This document shows positions 1 to 11,300 of a stretch of 64,000 nt of DNA, piece by piece (position 1 is the stretch's first letter; each line of letters starts with the position of its first letter). The stretch spans positions 23,900,479-23,964,478 of the forward strand of contig OV277861.1 in assembly GCA_922989275.2 (NCBI GenBank), given 5' to 3'. The DNA comes from Gari tellinella. Taxonomy: Eukaryota; Mollusca; Bivalvia; Cardiida; Psammobiidae. The notes below the pieces were generated by a model that saw only the letters and a list, made by a program, of their open reading frames with translations, searched no databases and was not told the origin of the DNA. The position numbers and the translations under genes are program-made.

Positions 1-669
1 ACAATTTCCTAGTATTACTGCTAAATTAATCATGAATGCATGTATAGTTGCATTACACTTTAAAAATCCAAGTTACATCATTTTCTTATAGGTCTTTAAG
101 TTAGTAAAAGTGATTCTAATGGTGAAGTGGTTCTTACGGTGTCAGATTCTATTTTTAGTAACAATTATCTTGCCAAGTTGTATTTTATCTTGATTTAACA
201 TTAAACTCAATCATACACTGTGTTTATACAAAATTACACAAAAAATCCTTCTTTAACAAATTAATTCTTACATATGCTCATTCAATGTAACGGACGCCAT
301 TTTTGTCAAATTTGACAAAATGGCGGATATTGAAAGTTTGTTTCTAAACTTTGTTTGAGTGATTGGAAGTGTTATGATTTGGCTGGAGATTCAATTTTAA
401 TGCATTGGAGGATAATAATTGCTGTTTTAGGTGAGTGAAAATCTTATAAAGTATTTTCAAGGGAAATTTTAGAAAAATCATAATTCCTTTTGTTTACACA
501 CCAGTAAGATTTCATTGAGACTGACGAAACACGGACTGGAGAAATTTGTGATGGATGACTGTAAGAGCTGATCAGTTGCTCGCTAGACTGAAGTGTTGAT
601 ATAAGAAATGGATCAATAATGCGCCTGATTGATACAGAGCGAGATCGGCGCGCACAGGTCGTTAAACTC

Positions 670-840
670 TGACTGTATGACGGGCCGCATAGCGTAAATT
701 ATGGCGCCTACTCGGAGGACGAAAATTCAGACGAGGTGGGAATTTTTTCATAATTGGGGGGAAAAAACATACTTTTCAGAGGGGGTGAAAGCTACCGAAT
801 ATCGACAGATATTTTGACCAAAACAAGCACTGCATCGAAT
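670..840 (+). repeat. dispersed repeat, inverted copy at 27770-27940
   Basis: GACGGGCCGCATAGCGTAAA, the GGCGCCTACTCGGAGGACGA block and the GGGGGGAAAAAACATAC block recur in reverse complement at 27770-27940. The matching stretch is about 150 bases with scattered differences. No function recognised. Confidence 0.75.
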
Positions 841-978
841 GAAAGAACTCTTTGCAAATTGACTTGTGTCCATGTTTCAGGGAATATGCAGAAAGTTGGA
901 TCTGATAATCAGTGAATTTTGTGCGTCTGGTAATACCAGCGCACTTGAAGACATTATGCCACTAAAGTCGCTCAAACA

Positions 979-1212
979 GAGATAACATTTTTCATTCATG
1001 ACACAAAATGTGAGAATCTAAGATCATTTGTTGAGGATGAACTACAAGGTGGTAATCAATATAAAGAACATGCACTTCTCAACTGTCCACTTTCTCAACA
1101 TGATGTGTTCCAAAGCAATGAAGATGAGGGAGAGAGAATCATACAAGCAGTAATTGATTGCATTCAAAGCAGATTTGAAGCTGTACAGGAAGACCAACTG
1201 TTGCTTGTTTGA
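979..1212 (+). pseudogene. unrecognised coding remnant, probably transposon-derived
   Basis: A 78-codon stretch open to TGA at 1210, reading EITFFIHDTKCENLRSFVED and later IIQAVIDCIQSRFEA. Its composition looks protein-like (many Glu, Gln, Asn; no low complexity). No start codon, domain or splice structure could be established. The wording recalls hAT-derived zinc-finger host genes, but I cannot confirm that. Downstream, 1649-1879 holds another 76-codon open stretch on the same strand, and CCTGACCAGCATGTTTCCTC occurs in both (1351, 1840). Confidence 0.3.
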
Positions 1213-1648
1213 CATGCATCTGACCACAAAACTATCTGAAAGGTAATTTGAATGGAATGGAGGGAGATGGGGAACCAATGTATTGTGTTCCTAGACTCAG
1301 AGGTAAGGCGTTTTTTTTTAGTGGTATAGTAGGAGTTCCAGACCTGGTGCATTACTAAATTTCATCTACCTGACCAGCATGTTTCCTCTGAAATTGGATC
1401 TTCCAATTGTTTTTTTAATTCGACTAGGATCGCGTTTCTTTTGAGTATTACTGGGAGGGCAAATCTGGTCTAAAGTTTGCTTTACTGTTCACATCGGTTT
1501 CTCTATGTAGAGAATGACTGCAGACCGTAGAAAAAGGACCCCATGGACTCGTAGTAGAAGCAGAGGAATGACCCTCCAAAGAGAAATGAGGTAGAATGAA
1601 AATAAACAATTTTAATACAACGTATGTTCAGGCAACATTGATAGAGGG

Positions 1649-1879
1649 GTGTCTGGAAACCAGAGAACTGGAGTGTCTTTCGACAAAAAGTCAGAACGAG
1701 CAATGATGTGGAAGGTAATGATCTCAAACTGTACATTTCAAGAAATCCGTCATTTCAAAATAGTACAACCCCTTGCAACATGGCAGCAAATTAACCAAAT
1801 TGTAGACAGATATGATTATGAAACCATCCTTAATATCATCCACCTGACCAGCATGTTTCCTCTGAACAAGATTTTGTGA
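1649..1879 (+). pseudogene. unrecognised open stretch, possibly same remnant as 979-1212
   Basis: 76 codons from ATG to TGA, beginning MSGNQRTGVSFDKKSERAM and ending LTSMFPLNKIL. It shares CACCTGACCAGCATG with 1350-1365, so the region has an internal duplication. No family recognised, and it may not be coding. Confidence 0.2.
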
Positions 1880-1918
1880 TGTCACCAAAACAGCATAAAC
1901 AAAGTTCTATGCACGAGG

Positions 1919-2082
1919 GTGAAATATATATTTAATCAGTTTAAAGGCTAGAGTAAAATATATATTTAATAAGTTTAAAGGCTAGAGTAAAATATATATT
2001 TAATCAGTTTAAAGGCTAGAGTAAAATATATATTTAATAAGTTTAATGGCTAGAGTAAAATATATATTTAATCAGTTTAAAA
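1919..2082. repeat. 34-bp tandem repeat, about 5 copies, alternating variants
   Basis: Unit ATATATATTTAATCAGTTTA plus AAGGCTAGAGTAAA. Successive copies alternate ATCAG and ATAAG, implying a 68-bp higher-order unit. Confidence 0.9.
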
Positions 2083-2273
2083 CCTACGATAAATCTATTA
2101 AGGATTAACGATGCAGTTGACTCTGGAAAAGTTCTTGATTACCTCCCCTGTATGACCAGTGTTACAGTGTGGCAGTTAGTTGGATATTAAAGGATTCCAA
2201 AAATGTTGTGTGTTTTCGTGGTACAGTAAAACCTCGCTATTACGACCACTAAAACCAAGGCTAATTGATTGTA

Positions 2274-3051
2274 CGAGGGGTGTTAAAAAAATACGCGGAC
2301 AGATGCTGCCATTCCCTCAGATTTTGTCTGAACAGCGCGAAACTTGCACATAATGATGCCAGGAAAATTCTATATTTCCAGTGAAAATTTGATACAATTG
2401 ACTTCAAGCATGATCAAACGTCTGTTGTTATGGAAACGTTGGGCCGTCACACCCGGCCCAACGTCATGTTGACGACTCCATTCTTTGAGCTTTCTGACAC
2501 TCCGACAGCATTTTAGGGATCTCCTCATATTTAAACTGTCATGAACTACAGTGTGTATTGTCCCAACACTACATTCTACCCGCTGGCTAACTTCTCTAAC
2601 CGTGTTACGTCTGTTTCTTTTCTGTGTTTTCCATTGCGAACACAGACTTTAACCGCCGTTCTCTGTTCGACGCTCATTTTAATGCACCTTTTATAAACAA
2701 AATGGCCGCCAACGCTCAAAAGACATCAGAAATTGATGTGACGTCACTGACTTCGTGTCAAAATCTGGCACCATACTGTGCTAAAATTTGGAGACGATAT
2801 TGGATCAGACGCAAGTGATAGACGTCATTTTCGGAGCGACACAAGTTTGCCTTTTGTTACATTTTGGGCAGGGTGTTACGAGGTGACATTACCATAACAA
2901 CCATACATTTAGCATGCGTAAAGATAATGTCGGCAAAGTTAAACTCTGGGTATAGAATTTTTGGGGCATCATTATGTGCAAGTTTCGCACCGTTAAGACA
3001 CAAACTGAGGGAATGGCAGCATCTGTCCACATATTTTTTGAACACCCCTCG
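2274..3051 (-). mobile_element. degenerate mariner element nested in a pogo-type MITE
   Basis: Terminal inverted repeats CGAGGGGTGTT...AACACCCCTCG, flanked by TA. Both ends extend into a long imperfect inverted repeat (about 90 bases with GGACAG.TGCTGCCATTCCCTC). Length is about 780 bp against about 1.3 kb for full mariners, so it is internally deleted. Confidence 0.85.
2430..2677 (-). pseudogene. mariner transposase N-terminal remnant
   Basis: From ATG at 2677 the frame reads MSVEQRTAVKVCVRNG. Further on, in a shifted frame, comes TVREVSQRVECSVGTIHTVV with HDSLNMRRS, the helix-turn-helix typical of mariner transposases. Frameshifts and loss of the DDD catalytic region show it is dead. Confidence 0.75.
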
Positions 3052-3572
3052 TATAATAGACAGGTGACAGCTTAAAGAAGGTGACAGTGAAAGAGAAAGC
3101 TCCTAAAGGAGCTTTCTGTTTCACTGTCACATTGCTTTAAGCGGACACCTATCATAAACACCCTAATAATTAACACAATTAAGTGGTCGTAATAGAGAGG
3201 TTTTACTGTACATCGAAAGACGTGACATTGGCAATGTTACCATGCGAGTTGTGTGCAAATACTGTGAATATCTATTAAAAAATGGACAAGGAATAACTGT
3301 TTACAGCTTTCTCAATTTTTAAGATTTGACTGAAATACCAATTTTCAACGTTAAGGAGTTTATTTATTGCTCATTTGTGATTTGTGTTCATACCTGTTGT
3401 CTTAAAATGTATAGTTTTATTTAGGTTATGCTGATGAATTAATCAGCATTACACATGTCATGAATAAAAATGAGGACAAAATGGCATATTAAGTTTTCAT
3501 TATCTTAACAAAAAATAACTAGAGAATTACAAAACCTAGCAGTTTGCAAGGATGATATCAAATTAACAAATA

Positions 3573-4608
3573 CAGTCCAAACTCGTTAATCCAAATTCGC
3601 TTAAACCGAAATTCTCGTTAAACCAAATTTTTCTCCCGGTCCCGATTTTCCCCCTTCTTATTCTATATAAATCAACTCCGCTTTATCCAAATTTCGTTTA
3701 TCCGAATTTTCCGTTAATCCGAAGTATCAATCTGGTCCCTTTGAAAAGACTTACCCTCAAATTGACACGCTTAATCCGAAGTGCAATTTTCACACCTCGA
3801 TCGGGTGTCAGACTGGTCATAATCACCTGAGACCATAGCCTCGCCAAATACTCGCGAAAACTAATTACACCGCCTAAAGAATGTACATGATGTTTGCAGT
3901 ATTGGCCAATTAAACACATTTATATCCAATAGTAACTGTAGAGATCTTTAAAAACACAAGCGGAAGGTGTTGACATACGTTGCTCAAATGTTTGTAACCA
4001 TATTCTTCTTTGCGATATTGAGATCGCTACTTCACTTTGAACGTTGTGTGTACATGTACGTATGTAAATCGTTTACAAATGCGAAAAAAGTATTATCGCC
4101 GTTTTTCGAAGTTTCAAGCTTTTGTTACGATTTAATATTTATGACATAAATGTATTAGATAAATTATAATGTATTTCATGATTTGTCTTATCAAAACCGT
4201 TGTCGTAAAACGTGCCGTTTTGTTTATGTATGCATGTGTGTAATGTCTTTATGAATACACATATGGGTAGCGACGCATATGTCCGTAAGTAGCAGAAAGT
4301 AAACAGAGGTTTGTGTTTAGTTGATTTCATTAACTGGATTATGGGATTAAACAAAAGTTATCAAATTTAAAGCACATCATTATTATTGCATAAGTATTAA
4401 ACCGAAACAAAAAAAATAACGTTTTTTACGCATATGAATTAACTGAAAAGAAATATTACGGGAAGGACACCCTATCAAAAAACGATGACCGGAGATGACA
4501 AAGTTAATACAAGATGACTGTAATCGATCCAATCGCTTAATTCGTACTCCCGTTAATCCGAATTATTTTTCTTGGTCCCATGAAATTCGGATTAACGAGT
4601 GTGGACTG
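3573..4608. mobile_element. 1.04-kb pogo-type element, non-autonomous
   Basis: Ends CAGTCCAAACTCGTTAATCC and (inverted) CAGTCCACACTCGTTAATCC, each preceded by TA. Subterminal GGTCCC motifs occur on both sides. No transposase frame was recognised inside. A further fragment of the same type lies at 4968-5048. Confidence 0.85.
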
Positions 4609-4740
4609 TATCTACAAATATCTAATTTGTTATCATGTTCCAGTACATGCAAACTGCTTTTAACGTTTTGTTAAGTTATATGTAGGACTTATAATAGAGA
4701 CTTACAAAGGGTATACAGATGATCGGGGCATTTGGAAATA

Positions 4741-4946
4741 CAGTAAAACCTCTCTATTACGACCACTAAATTTTGTTAATTATTTGGCGTTTTGCAACAG
4801 GTGACTGCTTAAAGGAAGGAGACAGTTAAACAGAAAGCTCCTTTAGGAGCTTTCTGTTTTACTGTCACCTTCCTTTAAGCTGTCACCTGTCCTTTATACA
4901 ATCAATTAGCATACATTTCAGTGTCCGTAATAGAGAGGTTTTACTG
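4741..4946. mobile_element. pogo-type MITE (family A), intact
   Basis: About 206 bp between TA dinucleotides. The arms fold into one long hairpin around GAAAGCTCC TTTA GGAGCTTTC; the inner stem (AGGTGACAG, AAGGAAGGAGACAGT and partners) is nearly perfect. Confidence 0.9.
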
Positions 4947-5071
4947 TATTACACAATAGTTAAGTGACAATTTTTCTTTATCCAAACTCTGTTTAATCCA
5001 AATTAATTCCGTAGGTCCCATGGAATTTGGATTATATAGTACACTGTACTTGTATGGCAAAAAAAACCCAT

Positions 5072-5188
5072 AGCCATACAGCAATAAGGAAGGAAATAGC
5101 CACACAAGTTAGCCATGCAGCAATAAGGAAGGAAATAGCCACACAAGTTGGCCATGCAGCAATAAGGAAGGAAATAGCCACACAAGTT
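5072..5188. repeat. 39-bp tandem repeat, 3 copies
   Basis: Three units of AGCCATGCAGCAATAAGGAA followed by GGAAATAGCCACACAAGTT, nearly identical, lying about 80 bases downstream of MCM8 exon 19 in the intron. Confidence 0.95.
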
Positions 5189-5270
5189 ACTTCATTTATG
5201 ACGGACAGGGGTCAAAACAGCATGCCCACAGACAATTCGTCATAAGGGGGTAAAATAAGAAAGCGGGTAC

Positions 5271-5334
5271 CTCATCAGGCTTGTCCAGTAATATAAATAC
5301 CAGGTCAAATCTGGACAGCAGCGCAGATCCCATC
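5271..5334 (-). CDS. mcm8: MCM8 exon 19 (arginine finger), last exon found
   Basis: Residues 582-603: [20 protein letters not shown] followed by E. R590 is the arginine finger. The donor GTACCC follows. The expected next block (HHD..LSEHV..) is not seen in either reading of 1-5270. Confidence 0.95.
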
Positions 5335-8300
5335 CTGAAAACATGATGGAAATACATATAATATGAATATAATAGGATATAACTTATATAAGATCTATAG
5401 GTCAATAATTGCAACAAACTAAAATGGTACTATGATATTTTTATTATATAATGTTGAGACAAAAGAAATGAACTCCAGAGAGATATGAATCTGACTGTGG
5501 CTGTAAGACACATATGCACTGTTTAACCCATTCCCCCATAAATATGCCTTTTTATGCCTCTGATTAATCCCTCTAGATACTGCAGAAAATAGATCTAATT
5601 TATACAGTTGTGAATGTTTAACATTAGAAATATTTTCTTTTTTCCTAGCAGATGGTAGCTTAAAGCAGGCTGAAAGTAAAGCAAAATGTGTCTTAAGGCA
5701 CATTCTGCTTTACTTTCAACCTGCTTTAAGTGGTTATATGTCTTCAAAACAAGAAATGAGCTATGGGGTAATGGGTTAATGCAAAATATTACTAAATTCA
5801 CCCTTCCATAATTCTTTGAAACTCAAAGCATATAAAATATTGATAATGCACATCACCAGTATGTAAACACATCCTGTAAAATTAACAACTTTCAAACTGT
5901 AGGAGGAGTTAGGCAGACAAATAATGTCCTGTCAATGTGAGCGGATGCATGACAAACAGACAAAAGGATGGACAAACAAACAGACTGGGCTAAACAAATC
6001 AGGGGTCCATCTTATGAAACATCACATGACAAAAACTGTCACAAGTACTTTAAAATACATACATGTACATATAATTTCTGATTTTTCCATCTAATCCTGT
6101 CTTGTGACTTCTCTTTGGAATCATCTTTTCAAGACAATGCCAAAGAGATGTCACAAGACAGAGTTAGCTGGTAAAATAAATAGTAATTGATAATTTTAGA
6201 ATTTGTCTAAAGACCATTTTTGTTGTCGTAAGACAGCCCCTGTAGTTTACTACATACTTGAGGTTTTCTGCTACAGTCTTGCCCTTGTTATAATGACCAC
6301 CTACTGGGTTGGCAGCTGCAAGTATTGACGCTCTAGCAGGCAGACTGCAAAATAACAAACATGCCAACATGAACAAGAATTCCGTAGAATTAGATGTCAT
6401 ACTAATCTTATATATCACCGATATTGTAGATCTAGATCAACAACAACCAATTCTAAAATGTTATAATCTGCTAGAATAAAGAAAATATTTCTAGTGGTAC
6501 AATGTTTATTACTGCTTAACTCTTAGCCTGCCACTCACGACTATAGCTCCATATGCAAACAGCTTGGATCCGGATGAGACGCCGAGTAACTCGGCGTCTC
6601 ATCCGGATCCAAGCTGTTTGACACTCGGACAACATTTTCAGCAATTTTGAGCAACTTTGAAACTTGAAACAGACGAGAAATATAGCAGACGACAATTTAT
6701 TTGGCGGGCTAAGGGTTAAATTGGATCTTTTTTCTATTGGGTAAAGGGTTAACTGATAATGGGCCACTGTACCTGCACACTATTCCTGCCTTGGCGATGC
6801 TGATACTCTGTTGCTCCTGTTACAAAACAAATAACCTTTCATAAACTATAGGAACTGTTATATGGCTATATAAATATGTGCATGAAATTGTTCTATTAAG
6901 ATGTTGTATATTACCAAAATAAATGACACTGTTCTGATTAAATCTTGTATCATCTAGAAATTAGTATTTACAGCTCTACTGTGATGTATGCAAGGTAATG
7001 ATTAAACATTTGATATTAGACTAACAAAACCTGAAAGCTAAAAGATGCTTTCTGTTTATTTCAATCCTGCTTTTACTTGCTGAACCCTAATGATGTGCAT
7101 CCTTTACAAACAGTGTACCTGTGCAAAATACACTTGCCCTATGCAAAAGGTGTAGACACATTCTACTTTACCTTTAACCTGCTTTAAGAGATCACCTGTC
7201 TTAAAAACTAAAAACAGTGTATGGGCTAAGGGGTTAATGTAATTACAGACTGCCTTACTCACCATAGCCTCTAGCAGGGCCTGATGTTGACTGCTATGGG
7301 CTAAGGGGTTAATGTAATTACAGACTGCCTTACTCACCATAGCCTCTAGCAGGGCCTGATGTTGACTGCTATGGGCTAATGGGTTAATGTAATTACAGAC
7401 TGCCTTACTCACCATAGCCTCTAGCAGGGCCTGGTGTTGACTGCTATGGGCTAAGGGGTTAATGTAATTACAGACTGCCTTACTCACCATAGCCTCTAGC
7501 AGGGCCTGATGTTGACTGCTATGGGCTAAGGGGTTAATGTAATTACAGACTGCCTTACTCACCATAGCCTCTAGCAGGGCCTGATGTTGACTGCTATGGG
7601 CTAAGGGGTTGATGTAATTACAGACTGACTTACTCACCATAGCCTCTAGCAGGGCCTGATGTTGACTGCTATGGGCTAAGGGGTTGATGTAATTACAGAC
7701 TGACTTACTCACCATAGCCTCTAGCAGGGCCTGATGTTGACTGCTATGGGCTAAGGGGTTAATGTAATTACAGACTGCCTTACTCACCATAGCCTCTAGC
7801 AGGGCCTGATGTTGACTGCTATGGGCTAAGGGGTTAATGTAATTACAGACTGCCTTACTCACCATAGCCTCTAGCAGGGCCTGATGTTGACTGCTATGGG
7901 CTAAGGGGTTGATGTAATTACAGACTGCCTTACTCACCATAGCCTCTAGCAGGGCCTGATGTTGACTGCTATGGGCTAAGGGGTTAATGTAATTACAGAC
8001 TGCCTTACTCACCATAGCCTCTAGCAGGGCCTGATGTTGACTGCTATGGGCTAAGGGGTTAATGTAATTACAGACTGCCTTACTCACCATAGCCTCTAGC
8101 AGGGCCTGATGTTGACTGCTATGGGCTAAGGGGTTGATGTAATTACAGACTGCCTTACTCACCATAGCCTCTAGCAGGGCCTGATGTTGACTGCTATGGG
8201 CTAAGGGGTTGATGTAATTACAGACTGCCTTACTCACCATAGCCTCTAGCAGGGCCTGATGTTGACTGCTCATCTTGTCAAACTCATCAATACAGCAGCA

Positions 8301-11300
8301 GCCCTGGTCTGCCAAAACTAGTGCTCCAGCCTCCAGGGCATAATCTCCAGAACCACCATCCTTTGACAGTGTCACCTATACACATACAGTAGAACCTCTC
8401 TATAACAACCACTAAAATGTCTCAACTATTAGTCCTTTAAGACAGATGGCTGCTTAAAGCAATGTGAAATTTAAACAGAAAACTCCTATAGGAGCTTTCT
8501 GTTTCACTTTCACATTGCTTTAAGCCATCACCTGTCTTTTATACAGACAATTATCCTTCTTTTTAGTGGTCGTAATAGAGAGGTTTTACTGTACTTATAA
8601 TTACAGTCTAACATGTTTATCACCTTATGTTTTCAACAAGATCCATATGCGGCCATAAGTCGCTCACCAAGAACAAGACTGCGCGTTCAATAAACGCTTA
8701 TGCCCCCGGTGGCATCCTTGACAATATATTCTGAATATTTTCCAGGTCTAAATTAGGTCAAGGTCAAACTGAGCTTGGGTATTATTGGTGCGTTGGTAAG
8801 CATTGGAAGCATTGTAGTCAGATGTGTTGATGCCAGACGAAACGGTAAATTCTAGTTAACCAAGAAATAGCCTATTTAAAATATTCTAAGTCCAAATTAG
8901 GTCAAGGTCAAAATCAAAGTTTAGTGATATTGGTGGATAGGGAATGGTCCAAGGCAACACCTGTATAAGTATCCAAGCATTTGGGTAAGCGGTGTTGATG
9001 CTAGACGAAACGGTAAATTCTACCTAACCTTGTTACGGATGCACGGACGGACAGGACGATTACTATATACCTCCGCATCTGTCGATGCCGGGGGCATAAA
9101 AAACACTCTCTGCTGGTTCATTTTTCACCAAAGGGGGGAAATTTCTTTACTTACTTGATAGGACTTTGTGGATTTTGTTCAGACAAGATTTCCTTGAATT
9201 ATTTTCTTCCCTATGTGACCTAGATATGCAACAGACCATTTCAGCAAAACTGGTAAAGTGTCTCTAGAAGTGTCACCATATAATTTTGAAAAGATGTTTG
9301 ATGATTCACTATATCGCTCTATGTTTACCCCAGGGGCCTAGGACTCGTAGAAGATGCTTTATGGCAAATATCTAAGCTCAGGATACTGCGGTTTCAGACA
9401 TGAAAATTTTAGAAGTTTTCATTGAAACAATCTATTTTTAGCTCCTGAGACCTAGATATGCAACAGACCAGAACCATTTCAATAATATTGAAAACACGAT
9501 TCAAAAGAGATGTCACAAGACAGGATTAGAGGGAGAAATAAGATGCATTTTAAAGTTTTGACTTACAACCATTTTTGTTGTACGAGGTTTCCTAAGACGG
9601 GTTCCTGTATTCTAAGTTTGGTTGGTCTAGCACTTAAAACTCTTAAAGCAATAGAGCTCACACAAACTTGTAATCTTGGAGCTAAATCCAAAGTTTGATA
9701 CTGATATCATATTGCTTTTGCTTCTTCGTCACAAGGAGACAGTTATTAGAGGAGATTGTTGTATGAAAATACATGTTTACCTGTTCTTATCAATTTTTCT
9801 TTTGTCTATCTAAATAAGTCAAAGCTTTGAAACAAAATCAACAAATACGACTTTATAAAGACTTTATACATTGTAGTAGGAAAAGGTTAAAATTTAATAT
9901 CAGACTAACTGTAAGTCCTGAGGTTGTTGTTGTGTTTCCACACACATATACACTTCTAGGAGCAATGTTGGCAGCTGCCTGTAACATCTGAAGATAAACA
10001 ATATAACAATATATACAGTAAAACCTCTCTATTATGACCACTAAGTTGTGTCAATTATTTAAGTGTTTCAGACAGGTGACAGCTTAAAGCAAGGTGACAG
10101 TTAAACAGAAAGCTCCTTTTCTGTTTTACTGTCACCTTACTTTTAGCTGTCACCTGACTTATATACAATCAATTAGCCGTCATTTAGGGGTAGTAAAGGG
10201 GAAGTTTTAATGAATAGTCCTAACCCTTATCCTTATATTAGATGTATCTTTTAGTCTGATCAGAGTCTCCACTGTTTTGTTATAGGATGTGAATGAAATG
10301 TCTGCATTCTTTCCTAGTGAAAATTGTCTAGTTTGGATCTACACGAGATAATGACATTACTGTTTGCAAGTTGAGAAATCCATCTATGATATTCAAAATA
10401 TACTGCCTGCTTATTCTATATTCAATTGAGCCTACAACATAGTTTATAATTGTAAACATATATACAGTGAAACCTTTCTCTTACGGTTACAACTTAAAGC
10501 ACCTTTAGGAGCTTTCTGTTTTACTGTCACCTTGCTTTAAGCTGTCACTTGTCTTTTATACAATCAATTAGCCTTTGTTCTATTAGTGGATTTTACTGTA
10601 TGCTCACTTGTGATTTGCCCAGGCCTGGATCACCGACTATCAGAATATGGGGATCTCCTCTGACTGGTATTCTGTTCTGTAAAAACAGAAATCAACTGAA
10701 ATAAAAAATAACTTGGGGCTCCTTTGAGAGTAAATAGAACTTTTCCACAATTTTATTAACAAAACTCTTAAGTTGTGACTACTTATTAGATTGTCTATAA
10801 TGAGTAGTAACATAACAGGGTTTGGCTGAGAAATAAAATGTTGGTTCTTGAAATACACACCATATATGTCTATATATGAGCTCTATGTGTCACAGTTAAC
10901 ACTTGCCATATTTTTTCCATGCCAGTGTCAATTCTTAACAAGTCATCTGATACTCTCATTAACAAGCAAGTCATTTGAAATAATTTCTATCATGCTACTT
11001 ATGATTTAAATGTATTTAAAAATGTAGGATAAACATTCTACCCATTACTCCATAGATACACCTTTTTATGCCTTTACTTCATTCTTTCACTCAAGAAAAC
11101 TATTAAACTTCAGTTATGAATATCCAACATGAGACATAATTTCTTTATTCTAGATGGACACTAAAGGCAGGCCTAAAGTAAAGCAAAATGCGCCTTAAGG
11201 TGCATTCTCTGTCACTTCTGAAATCTGCTTTAAGTTATCACCTGTCTTCAAGACTAGAAACTTCAAGAAAACATCAATTTCATATTCCTACTGTAACCCA

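Larger units (their letters stand above)
2224..3208. mobile_element. pogo-type MITE (family A) split by a mariner
   Basis: Left end CAGTAAAACCTCGCTATTAC and right end GTAATAGAGAGGTTTTACTG are inverted repeats flanked by TA, as in pogo/Tigger elements. The hairpin centre (GAAAGCTCC TAAA GGAGCTTTC) lies at about 3096-3117. The left arm is interrupted at 2274 by a mariner insertion. This family recurs at least eleven times in the window. Confidence 0.85.

Noticed and set aside
6516..6719. Long palindrome as a rho-type terminator or attachment site
   Set aside because: The same structure with TTAA-flanked ends recurs at 60131 and 56563, so it is a MITE.
7221..8270. CRISPR-like array
   Set aside because: Units are contiguous with no unique spacers, and the genome is eukaryotic.
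7104..8375. A 423-codon open frame that looks like a tandem-repeat protein
   Set aside because: It is MCM8 exon 16 read through 14 copies of its own splice site. The repeat peptide contains translated intron and MITE sequence, so it is not a separate gene.
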